64,000 nucleotides of DNA from Humibacillus xanthopallidus (GCF_006716675.1 NZ_VFPM01000003.1:930001-994000); one strand, 5' to 3'; shown: positions 1 through 11,031, counted from the first letter of the stretch. Numbers and translations: made by a program. Notes: generated by a model not told the origin, from the letters alone.

Positions 1-211
1 GCTCATCGGAGCCTCGGCCCACTACGTCACGGCCGACCTCGACGAGGGACCGATCATCGAGCAGGACGTCGTGCGCGTCACGCACGCCGAGTCGCCCGAG
101 CGGCTCGTCGCCATCGGGCGCGACGTCGAGCGGCGCGTGCTCTCCCGCGCGGTCCGTGACCACGCCGAGTCGCGCGTCTTCCTCTCGGGGCACCGCACGA
201 TCGTCTTCTGA
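1..211 (+). CDS. purU: Formyltetrahydrofolate deformylase, C-terminal end (partial)
   Basis: The reading frame enters from the left edge and ends at TGA 209-211, giving the last 69 residues. The stretch [20 protein letters not shown] followed by a [13 protein letters not shown] helix and a terminal HRTIVF matches the end of PurU, which hydrolyses 10-formyl-THF to formate and THF and balances the one-carbon pool. The conserved Asp of the formyl-transferase fold lies in the TADLDEGP loop. The ACT domain and most of the hydrolase domain are outside the window. It is followed at 280-310 by a strong hairpin shared with the convergent gene downstream. Nothing looks damaged. Confidence 0.93.
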   Translation, partial: LIGASAHYVTADLDEGPIIEQDVVRVTHAESPERLVAIGRDVERRVLSRAVRDHAESRVFLSGHRTIVF

Positions 212-279
212 CGCCAGTCACCCGCCGCCCCTGCCGTATGCCGCTGGGCCGGGTGTCGCCCCAAACGGTGACATGAGGA

Positions 280-310
280 GGCCGGCACCGGGACGTGCCC
301 GGTGCCGGCC
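280..310. terminator. Bidirectional hairpin terminator
   Basis: Perfect 13-bp arms at 280-292 and 298-310 with a 5-base loop sit between the convergent ends of purU and the PQQ-type gene. There is no T-tract, as is usual in this GC-rich genome. A GTATGCCG motif lies just upstream at 236-243. Confidence 0.75.
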
Positions 311-333
311 GTTCCCACCCCTACATCGGGCCC

Positions 334-1890
334 TCAGCTCAGGCCGAAGGCGTAGAGCTTGTTGTTGGGCGTTCCGAGGAAGTTGTTCGCGTATCCGGAA
401 CCCCAGTAGACGGAGCCGTTGGAGATCGCCGCTCCGGAGAGGCACGAGCCTCCGCTGGCGAAGGTCCAGAGGACCTCGCCGGAGGCCGCGTCGAGCGCAT
501 ACATGTGTCCCTGCGGGTCGAGGGAGCACCCGAAGACGACACCGTTGGCCGTCGTCACAGGACCGGAGGTGCTGCCGCCGTTCGGCGGTCGGCTCTCCCA
601 GATGAGCTCACCGGTCGCCGCGTCGAGAGCCGACCACACGCCAGTCGTCTCGCCCTCGTAGAGAGTGCCGTTGCTGTTGGCGTTGGCGGTGTAAACGCGT
701 CGACCGTCGACGGCCGAGCCCCACTGGAGCCCGCCCGCGATGCCTCCGGGACCAGCCTGCGTCGTCCAGCGGACCGCGCCCGTGGCGGGGTCGAGGGCCC
801 AGTACTGGCCGCTCTTCTGGCCCGCCCCGACGACGTCAACATTCCTGCCTTTGCCATCCTTGACGGAGAAGAGCGCTGGAGCCTGACCGAAGTCGTAGTC
901 CGGACCTGCAGGCTCGGGGCAGTTGTCGCCGTCACCGAAGAAGGGAATGCAGTCCACGGTCCAGGCGTCGAAGGGCAGCGCTCGTGTCGCCCACTTGATG
1001 GCGCCGGTCCGCATGTCGAGCGAGAGGATCGAGTCGAAGTGGTCGTCCGCGGGGAGGCAGGCAGCCTTGACAGCCGGGTCCGTCGTCCCGGCTACGCAGT
1101 CGAGGACCTCCTGCGGAACGTCGTAGTTGTTGCCGGTCGCGATGTAGACCGAACCCCGCTTCGGGTCCACTGCGGGCGAGCTGCCCCACACGGCGTTGCC
1201 CGGGAAGCCCTCGGGTGTGAGGTAGGTCTTCCAGAGCAGCTGACCGGTGGCGAGGTCGAGCGCTGCCATGCTGCCGCGGAAAGTGCAGCACGGGTAGCCG
1301 GGGATGAGCGCGAAGCCCTCTTCGAGCGAGGCCACCCCGACGTAGACGACGCCGTCGAAGATGGTCGCGGACTGCGTGATGATCGCCGCCGCGTGCGAGT
1401 CGACCTGGGTCTTCCAGAGCAGCTGACCCGTGTCCTTCGAGATCGCCATGACGGCACCGCCGCCGCCGAAGGGTCCCTGGTTGCCGAGCACGAGTGCCGT
1501 CTCGCTGAGGGCCGGGGTGGCCCTGGCCTTGTCGCCCGGGATCCCGGTGTAGTCGCCGATCCTCGTCTGCCACACCACCGCGCCGGTTGCACGGTCGACT
1601 GCATAGAGGTTGCCGGCCCAGTCGGGCACGTAGACCCGCTGGCCGTCGACCGCGGGCGTGGCCGAGACGTCGCCTCCGGTGGTCAGCACCCACTTCGTGC
1701 TGAGGTCGCCGACCGTCGCCGGCGAGATCTTGCTCTCGCTCGCGGCATATCTCGTGTTGGAGCGATCGCCACCTGCCGAGTTCCAGGTGTTGCCACCCGG
1801 AGCGGCGAGCGCCGCAGCGCCGCCGACGAGCAGCGACCCGAGCGCCGCTGCTGCCACCACCATTCGTGCCCTACGCCATCTCCTGGTCAT
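334..1890 (-). CDS. Secreted PQQ-type beta-propeller dehydrogenase-like protein
   Basis: The 518-residue product begins with an Arg-rich n-region and a hydrophobic segment ending in LAAPG, a classic signal peptide. The mature part is an eight-bladed quinoprotein propeller: repeats such as GNLYAVDRATGAVVWQT, GAVMAISKDTGQLLWKT, GSMAALDLATGQLLWKT and GHMYALDAASGEVLWTF carry the tryptophan-docking AxDxxTGxxxW signature. An adjacent Cys pair (YPCC) resembles the vicinal disulfide of PQQ enzymes, and further Cys residues (LDCV, KAACLP, VDCIP, DNCPEP) suggest more disulfides. The closest family by pattern is polyvinyl-alcohol dehydrogenase-like proteins. Substrate and true PQQ dependence cannot be told; no pqq biosynthesis genes are in the window. 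It is monocistronic. Confidence 0.8.
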   Translation of the reverse strand: MTRRWRRARMVVAAAALGSLLVGGAAALAAPGGNTWNSAGGDRSNTRYAASESKISPATVGDLSTKWVLTTGGDVSATPAVDGQRVYVPDWAGNLYAVDRATGAVVWQTRIGDYTGIPGDKARATPALSETALVLGNQGPFGGGGAVMAISKDTGQLLWKTQVDSHAAAIITQSATIFDGVVYVGVASLEEGFALIPGYPCCTFRGSMAALDLATGQLLWKTYLTPEGFPGNAVWGSSPAVDPKRGSVYIATGNNYDVPQEVLDCVAGTTDPAVKAACLPADDHFDSILSLDMRTGAIKWATRALPFDAWTVDCIPFFGDGDNCPEPAGPDYDFGQAPALFSVKDGKGRNVDVVGAGQKSGQYWALDPATGAVRWTTQAGPGGIAGGLQWGSAVDGRRVYTANANSNGTLYEGETTGVWSALDAATGELIWESRPPNGGSTSGPVTTANGVVFGCSLDPQGHMYALDAASGEVLWTFASGGSCLSGAAISNGSVYWGSGYANNFLGTPNNKLYAFGLS

Positions 1891-2011
1891 CGACGCTCCT
1901 CGCTGACGACCCGCGCGCAGGGTCGTTCCGACCCCGAGTGGACGTCATCGAACCTAGACCCGAAGAGGCATCGCGGTCAGCGGAATCCATGACTCCAACG
2001 GGTTTCGGAGT

Positions 2012-2614
2012 TCACGGCATCCGTCGCTGGCGCCACCAGCCGACGACGTTGTTCTTGTGGCGGGCGAGCACGACGAGCGCGAGGGCGGTGAGCCAGACGC
2101 CGGTCCAGACGTCGCCCGGCCAGTGGCCCGTCCACACGAGCACGGCGATGACGAGCATCGCCAGAGCACCGAGGATCGACCCTGCCGCGACCCAGCGGGT
2201 CACGGCGAAGCCCAGGGCGAAGACGACGAGGACGACGACGGCGATGAGGGGGTGGACGCCGAGGATCGCGCCGAGCGTCGTCGCAACCCCCTTGCCCCCG
2301 CGGCCGTGGAGGAAGGGCGACCAGATGTGCCCGAGGACGGCCGCGAGGCCCACGGCATACGCGAGGTGGGGGCCCACCCAGTGGGCAGCGATGACGGTCG
2401 GCACGAGCCCTTTGAGCACGTCGAGGACCCCGACGAGGACACCCCACTTGCGTCCGAGCACCCGGCCGGCGTTCGTCGCCCCCGGGTTGCCCGAGCCCGA
2501 GACCGAGAGGTCGGTGCCGCGCACGCGGGCGATCAGCGTCGCGGGGTTGACCGACCCCACGAGAAAGGCGAGGGCGATCGCCGCAGCCCAGCCGAGCACC
2601 ACACCGGCGGTCAC
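2012..2614 (-). CDS. plsY: Glycerol-3-phosphate acyltransferase PlsY
   Basis: The 200-residue polytopic membrane protein has the PlsY signatures in order: GSVNPATLIAR near the N terminus (in place of the GSIP motif), SGNPGATNAGRVLG, then GHIWSPFLHGRGGKGVATT with the HxxP...GGKG acyl-phosphate site, and a C-terminal RHKNN. It transfers acyl groups from acyl-phosphate to glycerol-3-phosphate, the first step of phospholipid synthesis. The start overlaps the stop of the DegV gene by 4 bases, so the two are translationally coupled. Confidence 0.95.
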   Translation of the reverse strand: MTAGVVLGWAAAIALAFLVGSVNPATLIARVRGTDLSVSGSGNPGATNAGRVLGRKWGVLVGVLDVLKGLVPTVIAAHWVGPHLAYAVGLAAVLGHIWSPFLHGRGGKGVATTLGAILGVHPLIAVVVLVVFALGFAVTRWVAAGSILGALAMLVIAVLVWTGHWPGDVWTGVWLTALALVVLARHKNNVVGWWRQRRMP

Positions 2615-3507
2615 GGCGCGGGCACCTCGGCGGGATCGGGCAACGGCTCACCCGGGCGTGGTGACAGCGCGATGGCCACGGTGCCCGGCCCGACGTGGGC
2701 GCCGACGACGGCCCCGAGCTCGACGATGATCACGTGCGGTGCACCGGGCACGGCGCGGCGCAGCTCGGTCGCGATCTGCTCGGCGCGGCCCAGCGCGTCG
2801 AGGTGGTGGACGGCGATGTCGACGACGAGCCCATCCGCGCGCACCCGCTCGACAGCCATGGCGACGATGCGGGCGATCGCGCGCGAGGAGGTGCGCACCT
2901 TCTCGACCGGCGTGATGCGTCCGCCGCGCACGGCGAGGATCGGCTTGATGGCCAGGGCCGAGCCGAGCAGCGCCGAGGCCGCACCGATGCGGCCCCCGCG
3001 TCGCAGGTGCTCGAGCGTGTCGACGTAGAACAGGACGCTGGACCGCTCCAGCCGAGCCCGCGCAGCAGCGACCACAGCGGCGACGTCGACGACCGAATCC
3101 CCTTGTGCCGCAGACTCAGCCGCCGCGATGACCGCATAGCCCATGGCCATTCCGATCGTCTCGCTGTCGACGACCTCGACGGGGACGGCTGCGTCAGCGG
3201 CCGCGAGCCTGGCTGCCTCGATGGTGCCCGACATCTGCGACGACAGGTGGATCGACACGATGGCGGTCGCCCCCTCGTCAGCGAGCCGCTGGTAGGTCTC
3301 GGCGAAGACCTGCGGCGTGGGGCGCGAGGTCGTGACGATCGTGTAGTGACGCAGCGCGTCGGCAACCTGCTCGGCGGTCACGTCACGGCCCTCGACGTGG
3401 TCGCGGCCGCCGACGATGACGTGCAGCGGCACGACCTCGATGCCGTGCCGCTCCACGACGTCCTCGGGCAGGTATGCCGTGGAGTCCGTGACGACCGCAA
3501 CGGTCAC
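2611..3507 (-). CDS. DegV family fatty-acid-binding protein
   Basis: The 298-residue product starts VAVVTDSTAYLPEDVV (after MT), the hallmark DegV N terminus, followed by TSRPTPQVFAETY and IHLSSQMSGTIEAAR, both typical fatty-acid-contacting segments. The C-terminal half with GRITPVEKVRTSSRA is also normal. DegV/FakB-type proteins bind a fatty acid and present it to a kinase that makes acyl-phosphate. The coupling to plsY, whose substrate is acyl-phosphate, fits this role directly. No kinase (FakA) is nearby. A GTATGCCG motif lies inside the gene at 3472-3479, encoding Ala-Tyr on the coding strand. Confidence 0.9.
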   Translation of the reverse strand: MTVAVVTDSTAYLPEDVVERHGIEVVPLHVIVGGRDHVEGRDVTAEQVADALRHYTIVTTSRPTPQVFAETYQRLADEGATAIVSIHLSSQMSGTIEAARLAAADAAVPVEVVDSETIGMAMGYAVIAAAESAAQGDSVVDVAAVVAAARARLERSSVLFYVDTLEHLRRGGRIGAASALLGSALAIKPILAVRGGRITPVEKVRTSSRAIARIVAMAVERVRADGLVVDIAVHHLDALGRAEQIATELRRAVPGAPHVIIVELGAVVGAHVGPGTVAIALSPRPGEPLPDPAEVPAP

Positions 3508-3552
3508 GTCGCGCTCCTTCCGCCGGTCAGTGCCTGAGGGGTCTCGCCGATG

Positions 3553-6534
<2,982 letters not shown>

Positions 6535-6584
6535 CTCATCACTCTCGTCGCGGGTGGTCCGTCGCCTCGCCCCGTGGTCGGGGC

Positions 6585-6655
6585 AAAAGAAAACCCCTCG
6601 CACAGGAGGGGGAGCCGCGTTGATGTCGGGAGTCCCGACCTTCGTCAACGCGGCT
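6585..6655 (-). promoter_or_regulatory. leuS transcription attenuator (alternative stems and terminator)
   Basis: On the minus strand, 11-bp perfect arms lie at 6645-6655 and 6613-6623, enclosing a second 7-bp hairpin (6625-6631 with 6633-6639). Then comes a Rho-independent terminator: a CCCCTC/GAGGGG stem (6606-6611 with 6594-6599) followed by TTTTCTTTT (6593-6585). The first 11-bp arm overlaps the last codons and stop of the Leu-rich leader peptide, so ribosome position can decide which structure forms. The structure is seen in the sequence; the control mechanism is inferred. No T-box consensus is present. Confidence 0.75.
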
Positions 6656-6680
6656 GCGGAAGGAGCAGCAGGCCAGCCAT
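6645..6680 (-). CDS. Leucine leader peptide [11 protein letters not shown]
   Basis: This is an 11-codon open frame, ATG 6680 to TGA 6645, reading [11 protein letters not shown] with four consecutive Leu codons (CTG CTG CTC CTT). It ends inside the first arm of the attenuator. No ribosome-binding site precedes it; instead a TAACCT -10 element ends six bases before the ATG, so the transcript is probably leaderless, as is common in actinobacteria. The run of Leu codons directly upstream of leuS makes it a sensor of charged tRNA-Leu. Confidence 0.75.
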   Translation of the reverse strand: MAGLLLLPQPR

Positions 6681-6686
6681 GCGCCT

Positions 6687-6692
6687 AGGTTA
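6687..6692 (-). promoter_or_regulatory. -10 element of the leuS leader transcript
   Basis: TAACCT on the minus strand fits the actinobacterial TANNNT -10 consensus. It sits 6 bases before the leader-peptide ATG at 6680, placing the transcription start at or next to that ATG. I see no clear -35 element. Confidence 0.55.
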
Positions 6693-6737
6693 GCGCAGTG
6701 CCCGTCCGGCCTGCCCGACCCCGTGGTGCGCCCGCTC

Positions 6738-7508
6738 TCAGGAGGGGTTCGAGGCCGTCAGGGTGCCCACGACGACGTAGTTGCCTGCATACGAACGCCG
6801 GTCGGGAGGGATGACACAGCTGATCGCCACCACGGTGTCGGGTCGCACGGTGACGACGGCCGGGGTGCTCGTCAGCTTGTCGAAGGGCACGGTGAGGGCG
6901 TCGGTGACGACGTAGACGAAGCGGCCGCGCGTCGTCGTCAGCACGAGGGTGTCGCCCTTGCGCACCTCCTGGAGCCGGGTGAAGACGCCCCGGCTGGGGT
7001 CGTGAGGGTGGAAGCGGTTGGCGTGGCCCGTGACGAAGGTTGTCTGCGTGCCGGGCACCGTCGGCGGCGCGCCGAGGTCGATGCGGGCGACCTTGTCGAG
7101 GTAGGGCGCGGAATAGCACGGCTTGGCCGGCACCTCACACGAGGCCGAGGTGCCGTAGCGGGCAAGACCCGACGACGCGGCGTCGACGATCGTGGTCTTC
7201 CCGCGCAGGGCCTGGAAGTGGGTCAGCTCCCCCGTGCCGACGGGCTTGACAGCGCCCGCCGGGCCGGAGGACGTCGGACTCGACGAGGTCCCGGTCGCCG
7301 AGGTCATCGGCGCGGTGGCCGTCGAGGACGTCACCTGACCCGGTACGCCAGACGGCCCGGTCGCGGTGGCGGGGCCCGTGCCGCTGCAGGACGTGAGCAG
7401 CAGCACTCCGAGCACGGCCCCGAGCACAGCCCCGAGCACCCCGTGTGCGCGTGGTGCACTCGGGGGGTTCGGGGCTGGTGCGCCGGACAGCGCCTGGCTC
7501 TGCGTCAT
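6738..7508 (-). CDS. Class E/F-type sortase, possible lipoprotein
   Basis: The 256-residue product has a hydrophobic N-terminal segment ending LLLTSCSG, which could be a lipobox with lipidation at the Cys, or a simple signal anchor. A Thr/Ser/Pro-rich spacer follows, to about residue 110. The C-terminal sortase domain carries the catalytic His in TGHAN, the Cys in AISCV and an Arg in DRRSY, the His-Cys-Arg triad of sortases. Length and architecture fit class E/F enzymes of actinobacteria. It lies 8 bases downstream of the gene for a Thr/Pro-rich surface protein on the same strand, its likely partner. A lipid-anchored sortase would be unusual. Confidence 0.85.
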   Translation of the reverse strand: MTQSQALSGAPAPNPPSAPRAHGVLGAVLGAVLGVLLLTSCSGTGPATATGPSGVPGQVTSSTATAPMTSATGTSSSPTSSGPAGAVKPVGTGELTHFQALRGKTTIVDAASSGLARYGTSASCEVPAKPCYSAPYLDKVARIDLGAPPTVPGTQTTFVTGHANRFHPHDPSRGVFTRLQEVRKGDTLVLTTTRGRFVYVVTDALTVPFDKLTSTPAVVTVRPDTVVAISCVIPPDRRSYAGNYVVVGTLTASNPS

Positions 7509-7516
7509 GCGGCCGT

Positions 7517-8215
7517 TCAGGCGTCCTTGCCACCCTCGCCGGGACGCATCACCCGCGGCAGACGCACGCCGAGGGCGAGGAGCAGGCCGACGAGTGCGAG
7601 CAGCACGAGGAAGGCCTGGACCGGAGACACTGCGAGCTGGCTCGTGGCGACGTCAGCTGCTGCACCGCCGTTGACCGGTTGCAGCGGGTAGGTCGACGCG
7701 CTGGGGGCCGGCGTCGTCACCGGCGTGGTCGCGCGCGTCGCCGGGGGCGTCGTCTTCGGGGGCGTCGTCGTCTTCGAGGTGGTCGGAGGCGTCGTGGTCG
7801 GCGGCGTGGTCTTCGTGGTCGTCGGCGGAGTCACCGGCGGGCAGTCCGACACAGAGGGCTCCGGGTGGAGCTTCGGGGTGTTCGCCACGATGACGACCGA
7901 ACGGCCCTGGCGGTCCTTGAACTCCTGACCGACCGTGACCGTGCCGTTGTAGCCGAGCAGGGAGTGGTTGTCGACCCAGATCGGGTTCCGACCGGTCTGC
8001 AGCCGCTCGGCCTCGCCCGGCTTCGAGACGTACTTGCAGACGTAGGACTTGTGCGGACTATGAGTGCTCGCGGACGGAGCTGCGCCAGCGGCGCCCACGC
8101 CCGCAACCAGCGCGAGCGCAGCACCTGCCGCGAGCGCACCCCCTGCGCCGCGGGCCCATGGGCCCCTGGTGAGTTCCCCGTGAGAGTTCTCGACGCTTCG
8201 ATGCGTCCGTGTCAT
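7517..8215 (-). CDS. Sortase-linked surface protein with Thr/Pro stalk
   Basis: The start is taken at ATG 8215 (MTRTHRS), giving 232 residues. A signal peptide ends near GAAGAAPS. The exposed domain, YVCKYVSKPGEAERLQTGRNPI through a closing SDCPP, has two Cys residues and matches a recurrent actinobacterial cell-surface domain found beside sortases. A stalk of about 60 residues of Thr-Thr-Pro repeats follows, then a C-terminal hydrophobic helix (VQAFLVLLALVGLLLALGV) and a basic tail. No LPXTG-type motif is visible before the helix, so either an unusual sorting signal is used or the protein stays membrane-anchored. Function is unknown. Confidence 0.75.
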   Translation of the reverse strand: MTRTHRSVENSHGELTRGPWARGAGGALAAGAALALVAGVGAAGAAPSASTHSPHKSYVCKYVSKPGEAERLQTGRNPIWVDNHSLLGYNGTVTVGQEFKDRQGRSVVIVANTPKLHPEPSVSDCPPVTPPTTTKTTPPTTTPPTTSKTTTPPKTTPPATRATTPVTTPAPSASTYPLQPVNGGAAADVATSQLAVSPVQAFLVLLALVGLLLALGVRLPRVMRPGEGGKDA

Positions 8216-8375
8216 GGCTGTGCCTCCTCGGGCATGGAGCGACGTCCTGCGCGGCCCCCCGAGGTCAGGACGCACGAAGCCCCCACTTCATCCACCCACC
8301 GTGGCACCGTCGGCGTCGGCGCGAGGCGTTATGCGCCTTTTTCCCGCCACTCCTCAGTGAGGGGTCAGCATGGTC

Positions 8376-9023
8376 TCAGCGGAACAGGCCCACGACGATG
8401 AGGGTCTGGGCGAGGTGGTAGGTCACGATGACGGTGAGCGGTGCCCATCGCCTCTCCCGCACGAAGCGGTCGTGGCCGAGGACGGTGTCTGAGGCGAGGA
8501 AGAGGACGCAGCCGAGCAGCACGACCGCGTCACCCTTCCACGCCGCAGCGAGCACGAGGGCGAAGAGCGCGAGCTGGTAGACCAGCACCGCACCTCGCTG
8601 CGCCCCGGCGTGGCGCACGATGTCGCGCCCCACCGTGGCGTGCAGCACGAGCAGGGCCGGCACGACGAGCAGCAGCCACCACGGGAAGCCGCCCGCACCG
8701 GTCGTGCCGAGGATCGCCCAGACGTAGGCCACGTGCGCGAGCAGGAAGGAGCCGAGCCCCACGAGGAACCGCGTGGTCGTCGCGTTGAGCAGGGCGACGT
8801 CGCCCACGAGCGAGACCGCGAGCGCGACGAGCACGGGTGCCAGCTCGGGCGCACCCGCCACGGCGCCCTCCCAGTCGAGCGACCAGGCGATGCCCATGAG
8901 CAGGACGATGACGAGGGGCTTCGTGAGGCGCTCGACGAGCACGTCGCCGCGCACGACGGAGCTCCAGTTGATGAGCGCCGTCACCCCGAGCGCCACCGCG
9001 AGGACCCACAGGTGGGTGGTCAC
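8376..9023 (-). CDS. YhhN/TMEM86-type lysoplasmalogenase
   Basis: From GTG 9023 the product has 215 residues and about eight hydrophobic helices. The conserved polar motifs of the YhhN family are visible: TKPLVIVLLM, SLVGDVALL, LLAHVAYV, and near the end LFLASDTVLGHDRF with the paired acidic residues thought to be catalytic. Members hydrolyse the vinyl-ether bond of lysoplasmalogens. The frame stays open far upstream but would overlap the divergent thioesterase gene, so the short start beginning VTTHLWVLAVALG was chosen. It ends 160 bases before the surface-protein gene; a small AGGCG/CGCCT hairpin at 8324-8338 lies in that gap. Confidence 0.85.
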   Translation of the reverse strand: MTTHLWVLAVALGVTALINWSSVVRGDVLVERLTKPLVIVLLMGIAWSLDWEGAVAGAPELAPVLVALAVSLVGDVALLNATTTRFLVGLGSFLLAHVAYVWAILGTTGAGGFPWWLLLVVPALLVLHATVGRDIVRHAGAQRGAVLVYQLALFALVLAAAWKGDAVVLLGCVLFLASDTVLGHDRFVRERRWAPLTVIVTYHLAQTLIVVGLFR

Positions 9024-9138
9024 TGCCACAGGCTGACAGCAGCTCGCGCGTCCGGAGGGCGCGACACGCGGGATCCATCTGCTGGGCCACGCGAAGCACC
9101 GAGTCGGCGGTACGGCGAATCTCTGCAAGACTCGACCA

Positions 9139-9513
9139 ATGCCCATGCGCAAGTTCCAACACACGGTGACCGCCGACGACACCTCGTCGAGCGTCGGAAG
9201 CGGTGACCTCGAGGTGCTGGCCACGCCCCGCCTCATCACCTGGTGCGAGAACGCCGCCTTCCAGGTGTGCCAGCAGCAGATCGACGCCGACCACACGACG
9301 GTCGGCACCATGGTGAGGATCGAGCACGTCAAGGGCAGCCCCGTGGGCGCCGAGATCACCGTGCTCTGTGCCGAGCCGATCAACGACGGTCGCCGTCTCG
9401 TGTGTCACGTCGTCGTCAAGGAGTCGGACGGTGAGGAGATCGCGCGGGGCGAGGTCCACCGCGCGGTCGTCGACCCCGACCGCTTCCTCAGCAAGTGCCA
9501 GCGGCTCGCCTGA
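9139..9513 (+). CDS. FlK-like hotdog-fold thioesterase
   Basis: The 124-residue protein has the single-hotdog pattern LATPRLITWCENAAFQVCQ, with Glu in the central helix, followed by TTVGTMVRIEHVKGSPVGAEI, then strands ending in EIARGEVHRAVVD. The conserved Thr/Glu/His set resembles fluoroacetyl-CoA thioesterase FlK. Actinobacterial homologues usually have no known substrate. The start may be ATG 9139 or 9145; neither has a clear ribosome-binding site. It is divergent from the lysoplasmalogenase. Confidence 0.8.
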   Translation: MPMRKFQHTVTADDTSSSVGSGDLEVLATPRLITWCENAAFQVCQQQIDADHTTVGTMVRIEHVKGSPVGAEITVLCAEPINDGRRLVCHVVVKESDGEEIARGEVHRAVVDPDRFLSKCQRLA

Positions 9514-9587
9514 GCTGAGCCCGGGGTCACCCGACCCGGCCGTGTGCCGCCCATGACCCTCCCAGCGCGCCCCGGCACGATGGCCTC

Positions 9588-10550
9588 GTGAGCCTCGGAC
9601 TCCTCGGAGCCTTCGCCGCGGCCCTCGCCTACGGGGCCGCGACGATCCTGCAGGCGATCGGGGTGCGACGCCTCGCTGCCCTGCCCTCGGGCACCCCCTG
9701 GCGGCAGCGGGTCGCGACCGGCTGGCTGTATCCAGCCGGTCTCGCCCTCGACGCCGCAGGCTTCCTCGCGTCGGTCGTCGCGCTGCGCACCCTGCCGCTG
9801 TTCCTCGTCGAGTCGGCGGTCGCGTCGTCGGTCGCCGTCACCGCCGTGCTCTCGGTGGTTGTGCTGCACGTCCGGTTGCTGACCCGGGAGGTCGTCGCGC
9901 TGGGTGCGGTGGCCGTCGGGCTCGTCGCTCTCGCGGCCGCTGCCGAGGAGGGGGCGGCCCGGTCTCGCGGTGACGCCACCGGGTGGTGGCTCCTCGGCTC
10001 CGCGGTCGTCGTCGGCATCGTAATGGCGGTGGGCCTCGCCGACCGGCACCGCGGGCGCTCAGCGGTCGTGCTGAGCATCGGCGCAGGCCTGGGCTTCGGC
10101 GGGGTCGGGGTCGCGGCGCGCGTCATCGAGGTGCCGACACCGTGGTGGCACGTGGCCGGCGCGCCGACGGCGTGGGCCCTCGTGGCGCATGCGGTTCTGG
10201 CCGCCGTCTGCTATGCCGTCGCCCTCGTGCGTGGACGGGTCACGACGGTCGCCGCGCTGACCTTCGCCGCCGAGACGACCATCCCTGCCGCGATCGGCCT
10301 CGTGTGGCTCGGCGACGGCGTGCGCCCGGGCTGGGCCGGCGTGGCAGTGGCCGGCTTCGCCCTCACCCTGGCCGGGTGCATCGTGCTGGCCGGCCGGGCC
10401 GAGGCACCGTCAGAGCACGAAGGCGTCGCCCTCGCGCCGGAAGCCGAGACGCTCGTAGTAGGGGTCGACCATGTCCGCGGGCGTGAGGACCCGGCTGAAG
10501 CCGCGCCGCCGGAAGGGGCCGTCGGGACCGAAGACGAACTCCCCCGGTGA
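9588..10550 (+). CDS. DMT-superfamily-like integral membrane protein
   Basis: From GTG 9588 the frame gives 320 residues, the first 270 of which form about nine to ten hydrophobic helices with EamA-like spacing (AYGAATILQAIG, FLVESAVASSVAVTAVLSV, TLAGCIVLAGRAEAP). The charged last 50 residues (from SEHEGVALAPE) are not membrane-like and lie opposite the 3' end of the convergent YgjV-like gene, a 141-bp antisense overlap. The hydrophobic part is well supported. The tail is what happens to be open opposite the other gene, and a sequencing or annotation check of the stop is sensible. Substrate unknown. Confidence 0.75.
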   Translation: MSLGLLGAFAAALAYGAATILQAIGVRRLAALPSGTPWRQRVATGWLYPAGLALDAAGFLASVVALRTLPLFLVESAVASSVAVTAVLSVVVLHVRLLTREVVALGAVAVGLVALAAAAEEGAARSRGDATGWWLLGSAVVVGIVMAVGLADRHRGRSAVVLSIGAGLGFGGVGVAARVIEVPTPWWHVAGAPTAWALVAHAVLAAVCYAVALVRGRVTTVAALTFAAETTIPAAIGLVWLGDGVRPGWAGVAVAGFALTLAGCIVLAGRAEAPSEHEGVALAPEAETLVVGVDHVRGREDPAEAAPPEGAVGTEDELPR

Positions 10551-11021
10551 GTAGTCGCGGTAGCGCGGTGTCACCCAGTCGAGCAGCAGCTGTGCCGTGC
10601 CCGATCCCGCATCGCGCAGGATGACAGCTCCGACCGTCTCGTCGCCCTTGAGCACGAGGAAGGAGGGGTCGCCCGCGAAGGGGTCGTGGACGAACCCGGG
10701 GTTGAACTGCCGGATGTCGCCCTCGTGCACCCGCAGCACGTGCCGCAGGTAGGTGTCGTCGCCCGCCACCTCGAGCACCTCGTAGGCGGCCGCGTCGTGC
10801 TTCTCGCGCGACATCCGCACGAGGTAGGTGATGTTGATGACGGCGAGCACGACGTTGAGCCCGACCATCGGCCACACCTGGTTGGCGACGTTGTAGACGA
10901 TGAGCACGACGCAGCCGATGAGGTTGATGATGCGCAGCCGTCGCAGCTGGGTCTGCAGCAGCGACCAGACGAGCACCGCCGAACCGGCCCACCCGAGGGC
11001 CTCCAACCACCACGAACCCAT
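10410..11021 (-). CDS. YgjV family membrane protein with GNAT-like tail
   Basis: The 203-residue product has an N-terminal membrane part with three helices (WLEALGWAGSAVLVWSLLQTQ, RIINLIGCVVLIVYNV, PMVGLNVVLAVINITYLV) of the YgjV type. A soluble C-terminal domain resembles a degenerate acetyltransferase fold and ends VDPYYERLGFRREGDAFVL. No clear acetyl-CoA-binding RxxGxG/A loop is visible. It starts 10 bases after the stop of the second SMR gene on the same strand, so it probably belongs to the guanidine-controlled operon. Its role there is not known. Its 3' end overlaps a convergent gene. Confidence 0.75.
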   Translation of the reverse strand: MGSWWLEALGWAGSAVLVWSLLQTQLRRLRIINLIGCVVLIVYNVANQVWPMVGLNVVLAVINITYLVRMSREKHDAAAYEVLEVAGDDTYLRHVLRVHEGDIRQFNPGFVHDPFAGDPSFLVLKGDETVGAVILRDAGSGTAQLLLDWVTPRYRDYSPGEFVFGPDGPFRRRGFSRVLTPADMVDPYYERLGFRREGDAFVL

Positions 11022-11031
11022 GCCCGCGACC

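Noticed and set aside
6585-6720. T-box riboswitch before leuS
   Set aside because: No T-box consensus or specifier-loop layout was found; the Leu leader peptide and terminator explain the region better.
8321-8345. Small AGGCG/CGCCT hairpin followed by T residues on the plus strand
   Set aside because: No plus-strand gene ends nearby and the stem is only 5 bp, so it is probably chance or part of the minus-strand leader.
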